Shown one piece after another: positions 20,862 through 32,705 of a stretch of DNA of 64,000 nucleotides. How positions within the stretch are numbered: the first letter of the stretch is position 1; every line of letters begins with the position of its first letter. A model generated the notes under the pieces. It was not told where the DNA came from. It did not search any database and saw only the letters and a list, made by a program, of their open reading frames with translations. The DNA comes from Chalciporus piperatus (taxonomy: Eukaryota > Basidiomycota > Agaricomycetes > Boletales > Boletaceae): contig JBBPTG010000032.1 of NCBI GenBank assembly GCA_038093975.1, positions 62,001 through 126,000 of the forward strand, read 5' to 3'. The translations under genes and the position numbers were made by a program.

Positions 20862-21180
20862 AATGCAATGTACAATGAGGTCGATTCACTTACTGTAGTG
20901 ACTTACCTGAGTGCCGACCTCGAAGACCACGACAAAGGATGTGCAGAACTAACCTGCACGAAACGGACGCCAACCCCAAACGGCCTCACAACGAAACTCA
21001 AATCGACGTTAACGCGTAACGCTCCACCCAAGCAGTCATCGCACGGAGTCTCAGGCATGACTATATGGTCAGCTTTTCACTTATGTTGGGCGACGTTTCC
21101 ATGTGAGCGGCTAGTAGCACATGAAGCTAATCACGCTCTCCGGGTCGGAAGAGCGGGGCCGGAGTTTCGTAGAGGTTTGC
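20862..21180 (+). repeat. Deaminase 3' flank, right of the retrotransposon insertion
   Basis: Continuation of the deaminase downstream sequence interrupted by the Ngaro element. It aligns with the reverse complement of 4183-4500. Within it 21046-21103 matches the plus strand of 4275-4340, so that block is inverted relative to the paralogue. No protein is recognised; a long plus-strand frame starting inside B2 is interrupted in the paralogue and is not taken as a gene. Confidence 0.7.
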
Positions 21181-21529
21181 GAGATGGTTTGATCTTGGTC
21201 ACGAGTAAACACTGGTTCGGCCCCGTCAAGTGGGTCCTTGGACCCGTATTCTCTTCCGGCCTCCAGCAAGATTCCTACACCAGAGACTCTAACTTCCTTG
21301 ACTGCCGCAAAGTGAGGCCAGTGGTCCCTCTCGTACGTTTCATTTCACGTCTGGGATACTCACTTTGCCTGAACTCATTCGAATCCGATAGCGCAGAATT
21401 GGTGTCGCTACATTCCTCGTTGCTGTCATCTATTCTACTTTGCTATATGCTCGTCGGCCTTATGGCAAACACCATCTCCCAGGATTGATTGACTGCGTCC
21501 CCGGACCTTGCTGTTAATATGGATCGACA

Positions 21530-21880
21530 ATGACCCTCACCATTTCCAACACGATCAACAAGCGAGAAGAGGACGTTGCCCCTCCTTCTATCGTCTGGAG
21601 GGACAGGCTTTTTTTGCTCCTCGGGTTCGCCCTCATGACTTATGGATTGGTGGGAAGCATTGTGAGTCTGCACCACGGACAGCCTATTCTCTTCCTCGAG
21701 CAATACAGCTACTTTGGCTACACAAAAGTGTTCCAATGGATCGCCATCATGATATCCCTTGCGTCGGCGAGCACCCATCGTCCATCATCCTCAACATCAC
21801 CACAGGTTCTACGACCAACACCAGATCAGTGCCACTCGCCAACCACGAGAACGCGGAGCGCTAGTACACCTGTGTACTGA
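21530..21880 (+). CDS. Short hypothetical membrane-type ORF (weak)
   Basis: ATG 21530 opens a frame of 116 codons with two hydrophobic stretches (RLFLLLGFALMTYGLVGSIV, and WIAIMISLA). The first 80 residues look like a genuine membrane-protein start, but the C-terminal third runs antisense through the NMD3 fragment and is therefore not original sequence. It is probably a truncated gene or chance. Family not recognised. Confidence 0.25.
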   Translation: MTLTISNTINKREEDVAPPSIVWRDRLFLLLGFALMTYGLVGSIVSLHHGQPILFLEQYSYFGYTKVFQWIAIMISLASASTHRPSSSTSPQVLRPTPDQCHSPTTRTRSASTPVY

Positions 21881-22392
21881 CTTCGACCGCCTGGAGGCTG
21901 TTGACGTCCAGAAGATGGAAAGACAATCCGACGCGGGTGCAGATCGTCAAAGGGGAGATGTTCGAAAGCGATCGGGCTTGCTTTAAAGGAATGCACACGA
22001 GATCGTCCTTGCAGATGGAAGCGATCTCGACTGAGGTGAATTTATAGCTGTCGGTATTTGAATGCGTGTCGGTCGATAACAGTTGTTCCGATCCTTTCGA
22101 TCTACATCATCATCATTAGACGTCAGTCCTCCTCCAAACGCTGATCCGTCGCTCGCGGACGTCTGATACTAACCGTATAGGCACGACCCCCGTCAAAAAC
22201 TCCACCATCCTTATCGCATGGCTCCGTTGACTATAAAAGAAATATAACCCATCCCTCCACGACATCCTTCTGAGCGCCATCTTTCGAAATGAGCTATTCG
22301 AGAAACAAGAACGTGGGTTTGTGCAACACTTTTTGTCCTACTTGGACGAGAGCTTTGCATGTGTTTTTGAATATGGTCAGAATTACAACGTT
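21766..22392 (-). pseudogene. NMD3 fragment (pseudogene)
   Basis: Same-orientation partial copy of the NMD3 gene region 28640-29260, including an intron between the two coding blocks (minus-strand coding on both). The FFYSQRSHA-type segment, the block around the IAPICKDD motif and the start of the VYW block are recognisable. The zinc-finger N-terminus and the acidic C-terminus are absent, and small substitutions and indels are visible. Its position 5' of an F-box repeat parallels the order at the intact NMD3 locus. Confidence 0.8.
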
Positions 22393-22435
22393 GACTCAAT
22401 GTAAGTGGATGTGTACGAGTCTATACAGCAAATAA

Positions 22436-22827
<392 letters not shown>

Positions 22828-22982
22828 GATGGACGTCGGACGTCAAGCGTTTGTCGCAGTCTGCAGCACTGCATTGACTTCAGTAAGTGGCACGTGACCA
22901 ATTGTGGACGCGTGCACGTGCCAGTCGCCAAAGGAGCGCGTCGTCAAAGAGTTGGGACCATCGTCGACGCTCGAGGTTCAGG

Positions 22983-25385
22983 ATGGGTGAGTCGTTCGAT
23001 CTGCAAGAAGAACTACAGTCACTTCAAGATCTTGCGACATACGAAATACCAAACGAACACGACCTGCACGAAACTGAACCTCGCCCATTGCTACAACGTA
23101 CGTCCTTGACGCCCACGAATATCGTGTTTAACCAAACCGCATCGCAGATGCCGTCGACAGAATTGCACACAACTCAGAGGCCATCACCGATGCGGAGATA
23201 TTCGACATATTCAGAAGCTTGTTGAAGCACGCAGATGCAGTACCCGGCGCCCTCACGAGCAAGCTACTCGATTCGATAGCGTCGGGATTCAACGCGGAAA
23301 TAGATGCTGCGATCAGGGACTCGAGAGAGGAGGACCAGCAGATCGTCATGGCGCACAAGGAACCCCTGGAGATGTATGCGTTCCTTCTCAACTGGTTCGT
23401 CACCGCAGCGGACAAGGTCAAGTCGGCCGGTGAGGACGACGCCCCACGACCTCCACCAAAGGCTCGTCGTGGGAGAGGTGGAAAGGCCGGAGGCTCACGC
23501 GCCGCTGCAAAGACTGCTAAATCTTGGTCTTGGATGAACGAGTTGTTCTCAAAGGCGATTAAACTCAAGACCCATCGCATCTGGATGACCAGTCCAGAGA
23601 GAGACGCATTCATCACGTATGTTATCTATCCGCGCGCACGTAGTTATCCCGACCCAGCTGCTTGACCCGTCCTGCATATCACATCGCGGAAAGCGAACAA
23701 TACATGAAAGACAACGCCATCAAGATGGACGTCTACGAAGATTCCGAGGTGCGTATATGCGCTTTTTTGGCGCCTTGGGGATTAATTGACCATGTATACA
23801 GTCCTAGCCGATGCGCATGGCCCTCGTCGAAGTCATCGGGTCACTCATTCGCGAACTCTCCAGCTCAGAAGACATGACCAACGACTCCACCCAAACTCAC
23901 AAACAACTCAACGGTCTCTTCGACCTCCTCATCTCCCGCACGATCGACTTATCTTTCTACGTCCGTTCCAAAGTCCTCTCTACCCTCTCCAAACTCTGCG
24001 ATCTCCGCGTTCCATTCCCGAAACAACGGCTGAAGATCACGAGACACGCGGTGGTGAGGTTTGAGGACAAAGTGTCGATGGTACGGAAATCGGCGGTGGC
24101 CTTGTTGACGAAATTGGTGTTGACGCATCCGTGGGGGTTGATGCATGGTGGGCCGTTGAATTTGGAGAAGTGGCAAGGGTATTATCAGGAGGTGGTGGCG
24201 AAGTTGGACAAGTTGGAAGATGCGGTTGGGAAGGCTGTGGAGCGGGAGGAAGGCGAGGGTGGGGAAGAAACTGAGCAGGAAGAGGACGAGGAAGAAGAGG
24301 ACGAGGAAGAAGAGGACGAGGAAGAGGAAGAGGATGAAGAAATGCAAACAGAGGATGGTAAAGACGCTTCGAGAAGCAAGAAGAAGGGCAAGAAGTGGGT
24401 GTCGTCCCTAACTATTTGATGCCCACTAACGATCTGCAATAGGCGACGAGTAGAGAACGACGACGAGATGGACATAGACGAGACCGGTGGCGCCGATGAA
24501 GACACTGCGATGGGCGAAGAAGGCGACGAGCAGCCTCAACGGAAGAAACAGAAGGGAAAGAAGAAAGCTCGCAAGTCGACAGTCAACCTTGCCGCTATGA
24601 CGTCCGAACAGGAGGCTCTGGCAGCACTGGAATCCAACGAAGCCCTTCATCTCAGGCTGCGCAAGAAATACTACTTGGAAGCGCTCAACTTTATCCGTAT
24701 GATCGAAGGGTCTATGGAGATTGTCATTCAACTACTGGGAAGTACAAACAAAGCTGAAGTCTTGGAGGCGATGGAGTTTTATCGGGTCACCAACGAGTAC
24801 GAGTTCGACTCGTCAGAGGTATTATCCTCCCTTTTGCGTGTATAAACTCTCCGACTGACGAGGATTCAGCAAGGGATTAAACGCATGTTACACTTGATAT
24901 GGTCGAAAGACAACAGTCAAACTTCAGAAGACGGGAAAGAACTGAAGGGCGTCCGGTCCCGCTTGCTGGAGTGCTACCGAAGCTTGTATCTTGACCCGAT
25001 ACCTGGCATGGAGCCAAAGCAACAAGTGAACCGGATAGCGAAGAACATGATCAAGTGAGGGTTCAACGGTACCATTGTTTCGCCGCCTCATTTGTCCTCC
25101 CGTTGTAGGTTATTGTATGAATCGACGCTCGCGGAGTTGACAAGTCTGGAGGAAATGATGAAGACGATGATGGATGAGGAACTCGTTCATCACGATATCA
25201 TCAACAAACTATGGCAGGTCTACAGTAAGCTTGGTTCCTCTCCTCTCAGCGTAGACAAACTCGTTGAGCATGCGTCTTCGCCAGGTTCTCCGAAAGCGCT
25301 TCCTGCATGTCAACGACGAGGTGCGATCACCATCCTTGGGATGTTTGTGCTGGCAAAACCCACTGTCGTGTCTGAAATCCATTCA
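22983..25385 (+). pseudogene. Condensin subunit 1 (CND1/YCS4-like), copy B, truncated
   Basis: Plus-strand copy of CND1 inverted relative to copy A. ATG 22983 begins the same MGESFDLQEELQSLQDLATY. Differences from copy A: about 290 bp (the equivalent of 12118-12410) is deleted, so MKDNAIKMDVYED joins straight to DSE; just after the next intron the codon TAC is TAG (around 23808); and the acidic tract is longer. It retains the middle region missing from A (LRKKYYLEALNFIRMIEGSM, KRMLHLIWSKD, RSRLLECYRSLYLDPIPG, STLAELTSLEEMMKTMMDEE, INKLWQVYS, RRGAITILGMFVLAKP). It stops being condensin-like at about 25385, with the C-terminal third absent. Together A and B cover most of the protein, but neither is complete. 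Confidence 0.87.
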
Positions 25386-25609
25386 ACCACTAATGTCTGT
25401 TGGTGTTCTACTCAATGGTTGCAGAGTAGTCCACATACAATGCCACCTGTCTGCATCTGCTTTAAGTTGTCCAGTAATGAGTCGTATCTGTTGATGCACA
25501 GCTGTTATGACACAAGAAGACTCTGACAAACACTGTAGTACATATAATACATAGTGTGTTCCAATGAACAGGGAATTTTTCTAATCATAAATCATATTAA
25601 GGATACTTT
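25386..25609. other. Junction between CND1 copy B and the F-box repeat
   Basis: AT-richer sequence with no coding potential recognised. It marks the breakpoint where condensin sequence ends. Confidence 0.4.
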
Positions 25610-26998
25610 CTATATTCCCCTTTCATCTGCAACCCGCTGTATATCAAGTGCAGTACTCCATATACGATGCCGATTAAGCATTGACCCTGATCTTGTACAG
25701 CGCCTAAGATATGCCCAGTCCATATCCATAGCATTTGAGCATATCTCTGTTTTTCTCCAAGTCCCACATGGATTTGATTGAGATGCAAGAAATGGCAAAA
25801 CAGGTGTGGTGCAAGCCTTCAAGTTGTTTGGTCTTGGTGTTCGTGTTGGAACTGGAATCCACCAAGGTGCACTGGTGTGAATCCATGTAAATGCAATGTA
25901 ATCATCATCAAAAATATTGGTGTGAAGCATGCGTGAAGCACTTGCAAGATTGACAAGTGATGCAAGTGGTAAACTTGAGATGATGCATATCATAATGTCC
26001 ATGGGAAGTCTCTCGAGGACACTATGGCTCTCATTCAAGTGGACCTCTAGCAGGATTGGTGCAGGGGGGTCAAGCTTTCCAGGTGACATGGGGAAGCTAA
26101 GCATCACAGGTGAATGTACTGTTATTCCAAGATACACAGATTAGAACTTACCGATCAGGGGCCATCCATACCCAAAACATTCCCTCATGCACAAGCTTTT
26201 GTTTGATGAGATCAACATCTCCTAGCTTCTCCAGCTTCCTCAGATCATCATTTGACCTCTGTGAATTCTTGAATCCTGGAAATTTATTGGGAAAGGACCG
26301 GTTCCATTCATGTTCGACTACTTCACCATAGTTGATACCATCAATGTGAAAAGGATGGCCATCAAAAGTAGTCTTCCCCTCTTCAAGTTGTGGATACTGT
26401 GAAATCTCAATTCGCCATTGCATTGCAAGGTGCCATAATCGAAAAGGAGTCATTTGCCCATTTGTTGCAAGCTCTAGGATGTCCATTGAATGTGTTTGTA
26501 CCATGATTAATTTGCCAGAGGCCACATTGTAGAATTGATCCATTAGGTTTGGTTCTGGTCCTTTGACAAATCCATTTGTCCACTTTTCCCACTGAGGATC
26601 ATGTTGTATGCTCATGTGATCAGGCACTGTGCAGTTGGACAGAACATACACACTTTCCTTGTGGGAAATATCATGATATGGATGGAATGGCTCTTTATGT
26701 GGCTTTCCAGAAGCATGCATGGGTCCAATAATGGACATGTCATCCTGTGAGGAGACCTCATGTTCATCTGCAAGGTCTTCAAGTGCATTGACAAGAACTG
26801 GGTCAAGTATATACTCAGGTTTGCAATCCTTTATTTGGGAGGACTGAACAGGTAATTTCACGAGAAATAGAACTTCAGGACTGCAACCTGATACCTTGAG
26901 TTATGGTCATGATAAATTAGTGCAATGACCTGAGGCTGATTGCAATACTCACAAAACAATGTGTAATGATAAAAGTTAGATGAGTTATTCTTGAGCAT
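25610..26998 (-). CDS. F-box protein, copy 1
   Basis: Minus-strand gene starting at ATG 26998 (MLKNNSSNFYHYTLFC), with an intron, then a long exon to about 26150 containing SIIGPMHASGKPHKEPFHPY, then a further intron and an F-box (LPMDIMICIISSLPLASLVN, then LASASRMLH) near 25960-26020, ending in a segment with NRHRIW followed by an amphipathic helix. The F-box is expected to bind Skp1 and make this a substrate receptor of an SCF ubiquitin ligase; the N-terminal region is of unknown function. Composition is clearly more AT-rich than neighbouring genes. A copy more than 95% alike by eye lies in the same orientation at 32706-34055. The C-terminal frame is uncertain around 25800, where another frame reads WDLEKNRDML. 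Confidence 0.65.
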
Positions 26999-27133
26999 TG
27001 TGGTAGAGCAATCTGTACAGACATGAGGTGGTGGTGGTGGTTGGCAGAATTGCTATGGAGATACTGAGAGCTCCAGTAGGGGTTGTTAATGTTGAAGCAA
27101 GAGTGCTCAAATTAGTAAGCTTTCCCCTAAATC
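25617..27133 (-). repeat. F-box repeat unit, copy 1 (about 1.5 kb)
   Basis: Near-identical to 32710-34192, same orientation. Similarity starts at CCCTTTCATCTGCAACC and ends at AAGCTTTCCCCTAAATCT. No terminal inverted repeats or target-site duplication were found. Contains 39 bp (in frame) that copy 2 lacks. Confidence 0.88.
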
Positions 27134-27612
27134 TGACTATTCTATAGATGTGTGAATATCAATGATTTGTCAATTTGTCTGGCTAACTATGCTTAGTAAG
27201 TAAGCTTAGGTAACAAAGTATTGCCCTAGCTTTAGGCAGTAGCCAGCAAAATCTGGCCATTGACTGATATTAAAAATACAACTTGAACAGGTATGTGATC
27301 AAGTTGGGCAAGACTGAGAAAAAAGCAAGGAGAAAAGGATGAGAGTGTGTGAAGGACACTACAATTTTGTTCATAGGTTTAAGGCTACCAAAAGGGATTC
27401 ACCACTTGTCTACATTTCATGACCAGTACTTGAACATTCAGATTACCTGGTCCAGGAGTTATGCAATGGGGATCCCTGCAGCAATTTTTAAGCCTGGTTT
27501 AGGATTTAGGATTCTATTACTTGCCAGTAGACGAATGAATTATTTTGTATTACTACTTCCTTCTGTAGAAAGTGTCTGGATAGAAGCCATTCCTGCAATC
27601 AACAAAATGACC
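27134..27612. other. AT-rich spacer without a gene
   Basis: Low-GC sequence between the F-box repeat and an SPF1 fragment. No ORF with a recognisable product. Confidence 0.45.
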
Positions 27613-27780
27613 TTGAAGACAATTCATGTCAACGAAACACCACGAGGACAGCACATACTGTACACTGAAGCTGTACTGCACTGTGATGAGACATGCAACA
27701 AGTGTCACTGCGCAACCACCCTGCCTGATGCTTCAGTCAATTATCAGTCGAACGATGAGACGGGACCCGCTAGTATGTAC
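27613..27780 (-). pseudogene. Collapsed SPF1 fragment
   Basis: Blocks of this segment match 35346-35377, 35475-35510 and 35548-35640 in the same order and orientation, with the intervening sequence deleted. Shared runs include TCAACGAAACACCACGAGGA and GACGGGACCC. It is a shrunken copy of the transmembrane region of the SPF1 gene and sits in the same relative position (3' of an F-box repeat) as at the intact locus. Confidence 0.7.
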
Positions 27781-27951
27781 GGTGTTCAATTGGTTTTCCT
27801 CTCACCATTCGGACCTCGTATGTACCAAGTTTCGGAGCTGTGAAGTTTTATTCCAGTCAAGGATGACGAGGAGATCAATTCCTATCTCAAGCAAATGTCG
27901 AAGGGCATTCGAATCGTTTGTACACTATACATGAGATTTCTTTCCGAGTCC

Positions 27952-29934
27952 TCAGGTGGCCTCTTCGTGATCTCCAAGCGTCATTTCGTCAAAGTCCTCC
28001 AGCAACTCCTCCAACTTAACATCCGGGAAATCACCCTCCTCCTCCGCATTCTCCTCGTCAGCCTCGGCACCGCTATCTTGCTTAGGAACGGTGACTTCAT
28101 CCACATCCATCCCATACTGACCACCCTTCTTTCTCCCCGCGCCGGCAGCCTCGTCCCGCATCTTAACGTCCTTGGATTTGTAGAGATTCACGTTTGCTCT
28201 CAACTCAGGATCTTCCTCCAGATCCCGTAAGAAGAGCTCATAATCTTCCTCGACCTTCTTCTGATCCCTTCCACCCATCCTCCCAACAACGCCTCTCCCA
28301 GCACCCGTATCACCTTCCTCGCCCTCCTCTTTCGCAATACTCCTCAACTTCCATGCACGCGTCCTCCCCTTTTTCCTACGGTCCGGGTACGATTTCTTGA
28401 CGAGAATGACGTCTGGAATGCGATCGGCCGGTAGAGTTGCGAAATCGTCCGAGTTGAAGTTGGAGGAGGTGAGGTAATAGCCCATCGCTGTGTCCCCTGG
28501 TTGGAGGATTCCACCGAGGTGTGTACGGGTGTGGAAGATCTGGCGCATTCCTCCTGCTGTCTCGTAGTCCATGAGCATATCTTCATCGTTGTGTCCACCA
28601 GTACTCCGGAAAGCGCCGGCAAGTGCGACTTGTGCGTCGGCGAGCACCCATCGTCCACGGGTCGTACCAACAGGTTCTACGTCCAACACAGTGAACTCCA
28701 CCAGATCAGTGCTACACGCCAACGACGAGAACTGGGAGCGCCAGTACACCTGTGTACTGACTTCGGCCGCCTGGAGGGTGTTGACGTCCAGGAGCTGGAA
28801 AGACGATCCGACGCGGGTGCAGATCGTCAAAGGGGAGATGTTCGAAAGCGATCGGGCTTGCTTTAAAGGAATGCATACGAGATCGTCCTTGCAGATTGGT
28901 GCGATCTCGACCGAGTAGGTGAATTTATAGTTGGCGGTATGTGAATGCGTGTCGGTCGATAACAGTTGTTCCGATCCCTTCGATCTACATCATCATAACA
29001 CACGTCAGTCCTCCTCCAAACGCTGATCCATCGCTCGCGGATGTCTGATACTAACCGTATAGGCACGACCCCCGTCAAAAACTCCACCATCCTTATCGCA
29101 TGGCTCCGTTGACTATAAAAGAAATCTAACCCATCCCTCACCTCCTTCACCGCCACGGTATCCTTCTGAGCGCCATGTTTCAAAATGAGCTGTTCGAGAA
29201 ACAAGAAGGTGCGTTTGTGCAACACTTTTTGTCGGACTTGGACGAGGGCTTTCCATGTGTTTTTGGCAGCGAGTTTGGCACAATCGGGACATTGGGTGTG
29301 TTGGACCAGGTATTCAATCTCGAAGATTTGTTCGAGGATGGTGGCGGTGAGGACCTGGGAGAGTTGGGATGGTGATGGTGGGATACATGAGCGGATGGAT
29401 ATAAGAGCACCGAAAGGAACATACCTCTTTTTGGATCGTAAGTGATACCCGCAGACGCTTTGAGTGTGGTTCCGTCCAGATGAAATGCGCGTCCGTGAGG
29501 CGAACCTTGTTAAGTCCTTTGAGCTTCTTCAAACAAAGTGCGAGCAGTTCCTGCGATTCAGGACGTGCAAGCGCCCATGCAGTCGGCGGTGACAAGAATC
29601 GTTCACAGTTCCGGCAGAAGGTGACAGATGCTGAGCATTGGGATCAGTTATCGTACCCCATCGACGATCGAGGGAAGGACGTGACGTACATTGCTTCGGG
29701 ATGCCCTCAGTGATATCCACGCTTGCATCCAAAATATATCAGGAGTTCACCGAGTCCAAATCTGATCTACACTCACGTATTCCGCAAGCATCCTACGCAG
29801 AGATTGGCAGAATTGGGTTCGATCGGCGTTCCTGGTCATCGACATGAGTAGATCGTCAAATGGTCGGATGGCACACACTCACCACAGTCAGCGCAGAGAA
29901 CTCGAAGTATCGCGGGGCCAGGAGTGAACTCCAT
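27952..29934 (-). CDS. NMD3: 60S ribosomal export protein NMD3
   Basis: Adaptor that links the nascent 60S ribosomal subunit to Crm1/exportin for nuclear export. Minus strand from ATG 29934 (MEFTPGPAILRVLCADCG) through at least six introns to the stop at 27952. The N-terminal zinc region keeps all four CxxC pairs: CADC, CVGC, CRNC, CPDC. Further family blocks: VDITEGIPKQ, WTEPHSKRLRVSLTIQKE, KRTFLFLEQLILKHGAQKD, VRDGLDFFYSQRSHA, SVEIAPICKDDLVCIPLKQA, RTHLGGILQPGDTAMGY, RIPDVILVKKSYPDRR and DLEEDPELRANVNLYK. The C-terminus is Asp/Glu-rich and Leu-containing (LEELLEDFDEMTL), consistent with the nuclear-export-signal region. All splice sites I traced are GT-AG and no disabling change was found. 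It is downstream of, and co-oriented with, the MFS gene. Confidence 0.95.
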
Positions 29935-30060
29935 AGCCGTGGAAGTGTTCGTAGCAGACGATGCGAGGAAGGGATATTTTTCTAATGTGCTTAGTCAACC
30001 GATAAGATAAGATTTCAGAATATAGCCCAAGACACCTCTACTAGTACTACATTCGTAACA

Positions 30061-32350
30061 CTACAGCGACGCTTTCCCGCGCGGTTCGAATGGCAACAAC
30101 AACGCAATGATGCCAGACACGATAAATATCGCACCAGCCACCCAGATAGGCACAGACGTATTCAAGTTCGCGTACAACGCAATGATCGGCGCCTTCGGAA
30201 AGTCAATCAGAATCCGGTCCATCTCATCATTCGACGGAGTCGAAGAACACTCACCATAATACCGAATATCCGGTTTGCGCTGGCGACTATCGCATTACCA
30301 GTCCCTCTATCCTTCGTAGGGAACAACTCGGGCGTGATCGCGTACAACACGCCATACATCACATTGCTCGTATAACTGTATCCACAGTTCCATCCGAGCA
30401 ACGCATTCGACGTGCGTGCCGTCGTTGCTCCGAGGATGAACACCCCAGTGAGCACTATGAGCGACTCGTTCACTATCTGATTCGGGTAGGTAATCATGAA
30501 CAGCACATACCTGTAAAGATCGCGAGGGTACCACGCCGCCCAAGGATTGGTAGCTCCACGAACCACCCTGCCATAAGTGCACCAGGAATGCCGATAACGC
30601 TAAGAATGATTTGCTGGGATTGAAATCAGTACCACGATCCGTACAGTGGCAGAAATACTGACATTACGGTACGTGATATACACAGAACCGTCACCGAAAT
30701 TCGTTCCTCTGGATTGGAGGCTGAAAGAAACGAGTCAGTGCGTTGGCGCTGGAGGTAATCGTGGCGAAACATACTAGTATGTCACGAATCCATTGTACCT
30801 AGAACGGTGGTGAATGCAGAACTTCTTTACATACCGGCGTCCACTTACAATGGGAAAGCAAGACCAATAAACGCTGCATGGCCCGTTCAGCTAACCTGTC
30901 TATGATTGATAAAGCTATATAACTTACCCCACAGGATGATCAATAAGGTCGTCGAATAAGCCAATTTTCGAGTCGCGAACAAAGGCTTGACGTGGCTCCC
31001 ATCAAAGATTGCAAGCTTCCTCCTTACAGCGGCCGCAGCTGACACATCCATTTTGACTCCCTTCTCCGACAAACCACCCCCAAGCTTCTCGGCCTCTTTG
31101 AGTTGCTCGACGGCGAGATTGCTGGTCTTGCCATTATAGGCTGCCACTTTATGGACTACTTCGACAGCCTCTTCGTCTCGGCCACGCCCCATGAGGTATT
31201 TGGGACTTTCATAGAGATCGAACACGAGGAAGCGGAGCATCCAGAGGAGCATCATAAGACCACCCATGGCGAAGAGGAAGTAACGCCAGCCTTCATTCGA
31301 AGATCTGGGACACGGTGCAGGGGGAACAGGGCACGAGAAATCGGCGAGTAAAGGCCAAGCGACCTATCCAATGTGTTGACGAAGGTCAGGCTTTCCAAGA
31401 GAGACATCGACGTACGAGGCTGCCTAACAGCTGTCCAAAAGCCCACCAGATGGAGAGCACAGTCAACAAGTACTGATGGGAAGCAGGGATGAACTCTAGA
31501 AGCCAAGGGTTAGCATATATGCGGCCTTTATCAAAATATAGACGAACCAAGGAATACAGCAGAATCAACTGGCAAGTTACCCCCAACACCGATCGACCAC
31601 ACTGCCGTGAGCGCACAGAGAGTGGTGTAGTTGGGTGATCCTCCAGCTGCGAGCGCGAAAGCGCCGGTGATAAAGAGTGTGATGTTAAACGCCCATCTGC
31701 ACGACAAGTATCAGAGAGCACCAACGACAATCAAAGCGTTTTCAGAGCATTGTTCCTCACCTACGTCCCCAGACATCGGATGAGACACCCCAAAACGCTG
31801 CTCCCACAAGCAACCCTATGTTCTGAGCGAGCTTGAGGAGCGGACCCTCAACATTGAACTCATTCATGACGGGACTCAGAATCAATCCCGTGACGATCTG
31901 GAACGGAACGAGGATCGACACCAGGCTGTTAGTAAGTATCTACCATGGTTGCGGAAATCATGAAACGCTGTCTATACCCACCGGCCAAAGGTTATCCCTA
32001 GACCCCCTGATATCAGCTCCGATATACCTTACCAAAGAGACCGAACGACTCACGATAACCATCCAAACCCAGCAACAAAGAACAGGAACCACTAAGAGTG
32101 TTGAAGTCAATCAGCAATCGCTCCGACGACGGGGGTTGCAAGGGCCCGGGAAGAAACAGGAACGAAAGACACTCGCCTGGTATTTTCCCATCCCAATTTC
32201 CTGTAATGCATCGTTGAGGATCCGTGCTTTCGCTCGATACACAGGGTCGAGCGAAGATTCATCGTAAATGTTCTTCGTCCCTGCTTGTAAGGCGCATTTC
32301 TCGACATTCTCCATTTTCTCGTTGTCCAACCTACCCTCTGACTCGAACAT
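30061..32350 (-). CDS. MFS transporter
   Basis: Multi-pass major facilitator superfamily permease; substrate not deducible. Minus strand, ATG 32350, hydrophilic N-terminus (MFESEGRLDNEKMENVEKCA), then WFLFFVAGFGWL spliced to SDNLWPV, the typical first helix. Later blocks are ESPKYLMGRGRDEEAVEVVH (loop after helix 6), TTLLIILWG, and YSYTSNVMYGVLYAITPELF followed by the MFS motif P-T-K-x-R-G-T-G. It ends with IIALLLPFEPRGKASL and TAG at 30061. The central loop is long and charged. The first intron uses a GC donor (CAG|GCGAGT at 32176-32171), with phase and protein alignment both supporting it. The overall pattern resembles the SV2/SVOP-like or sialate-type fungal MFS group. Confidence 0.82.
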
Positions 32351-32385
32351 GGTGACAAGGAGAAAAAAAGGCGGCCACCTTGCAT

Positions 32386-32705
32386 CTTCTACGCACCACT
32401 ATGAGAATATATATGGATGGAAGTCGTCACGGTCGTTATTAATACCACAGCATACTTGGCATCATGGAGCAAACCCGGCGGTCGAGAAAGTATCCGCGGT
32501 GTGGGCTTAAACTTTTCAGAATGGTGTGCTATTACATAAGATACACAACTTTGTGACTTACGGCTCCCTAAAATGATCCCGAGGCTGTCCGAAGCGAAGA
32601 CCAAAATGTCTGGTGCCGAGACTGAGTAAGAATGTATGGCAATAACTACCTACACTGTGCATCTGTCTAGTATCCTAAAGAATAAGCCTGAGGAATCATA
32701 ACTGA
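32386..32705. other. Spacer upstream of the MFS gene, no gene
   Basis: Likely contains the MFS promoter. Nothing else is recognisable up to the F-box repeat boundary at about 32710. Confidence 0.4.

Noticed and set aside
20781..21488. 235-codon plus-strand ORF beginning in repeat B2
   Set aside because: It starts inside the retrotransposon repeat, crosses an element/host junction and an inverted block, and the equivalent frame in the paralogue has stops.
22236..22243. CTATAAAAG as a TATA box (also at about 29113)
   Set aside because: It lies within NMD3 coding sequence (both the pseudogene and the intact gene), so the match is codon-driven.
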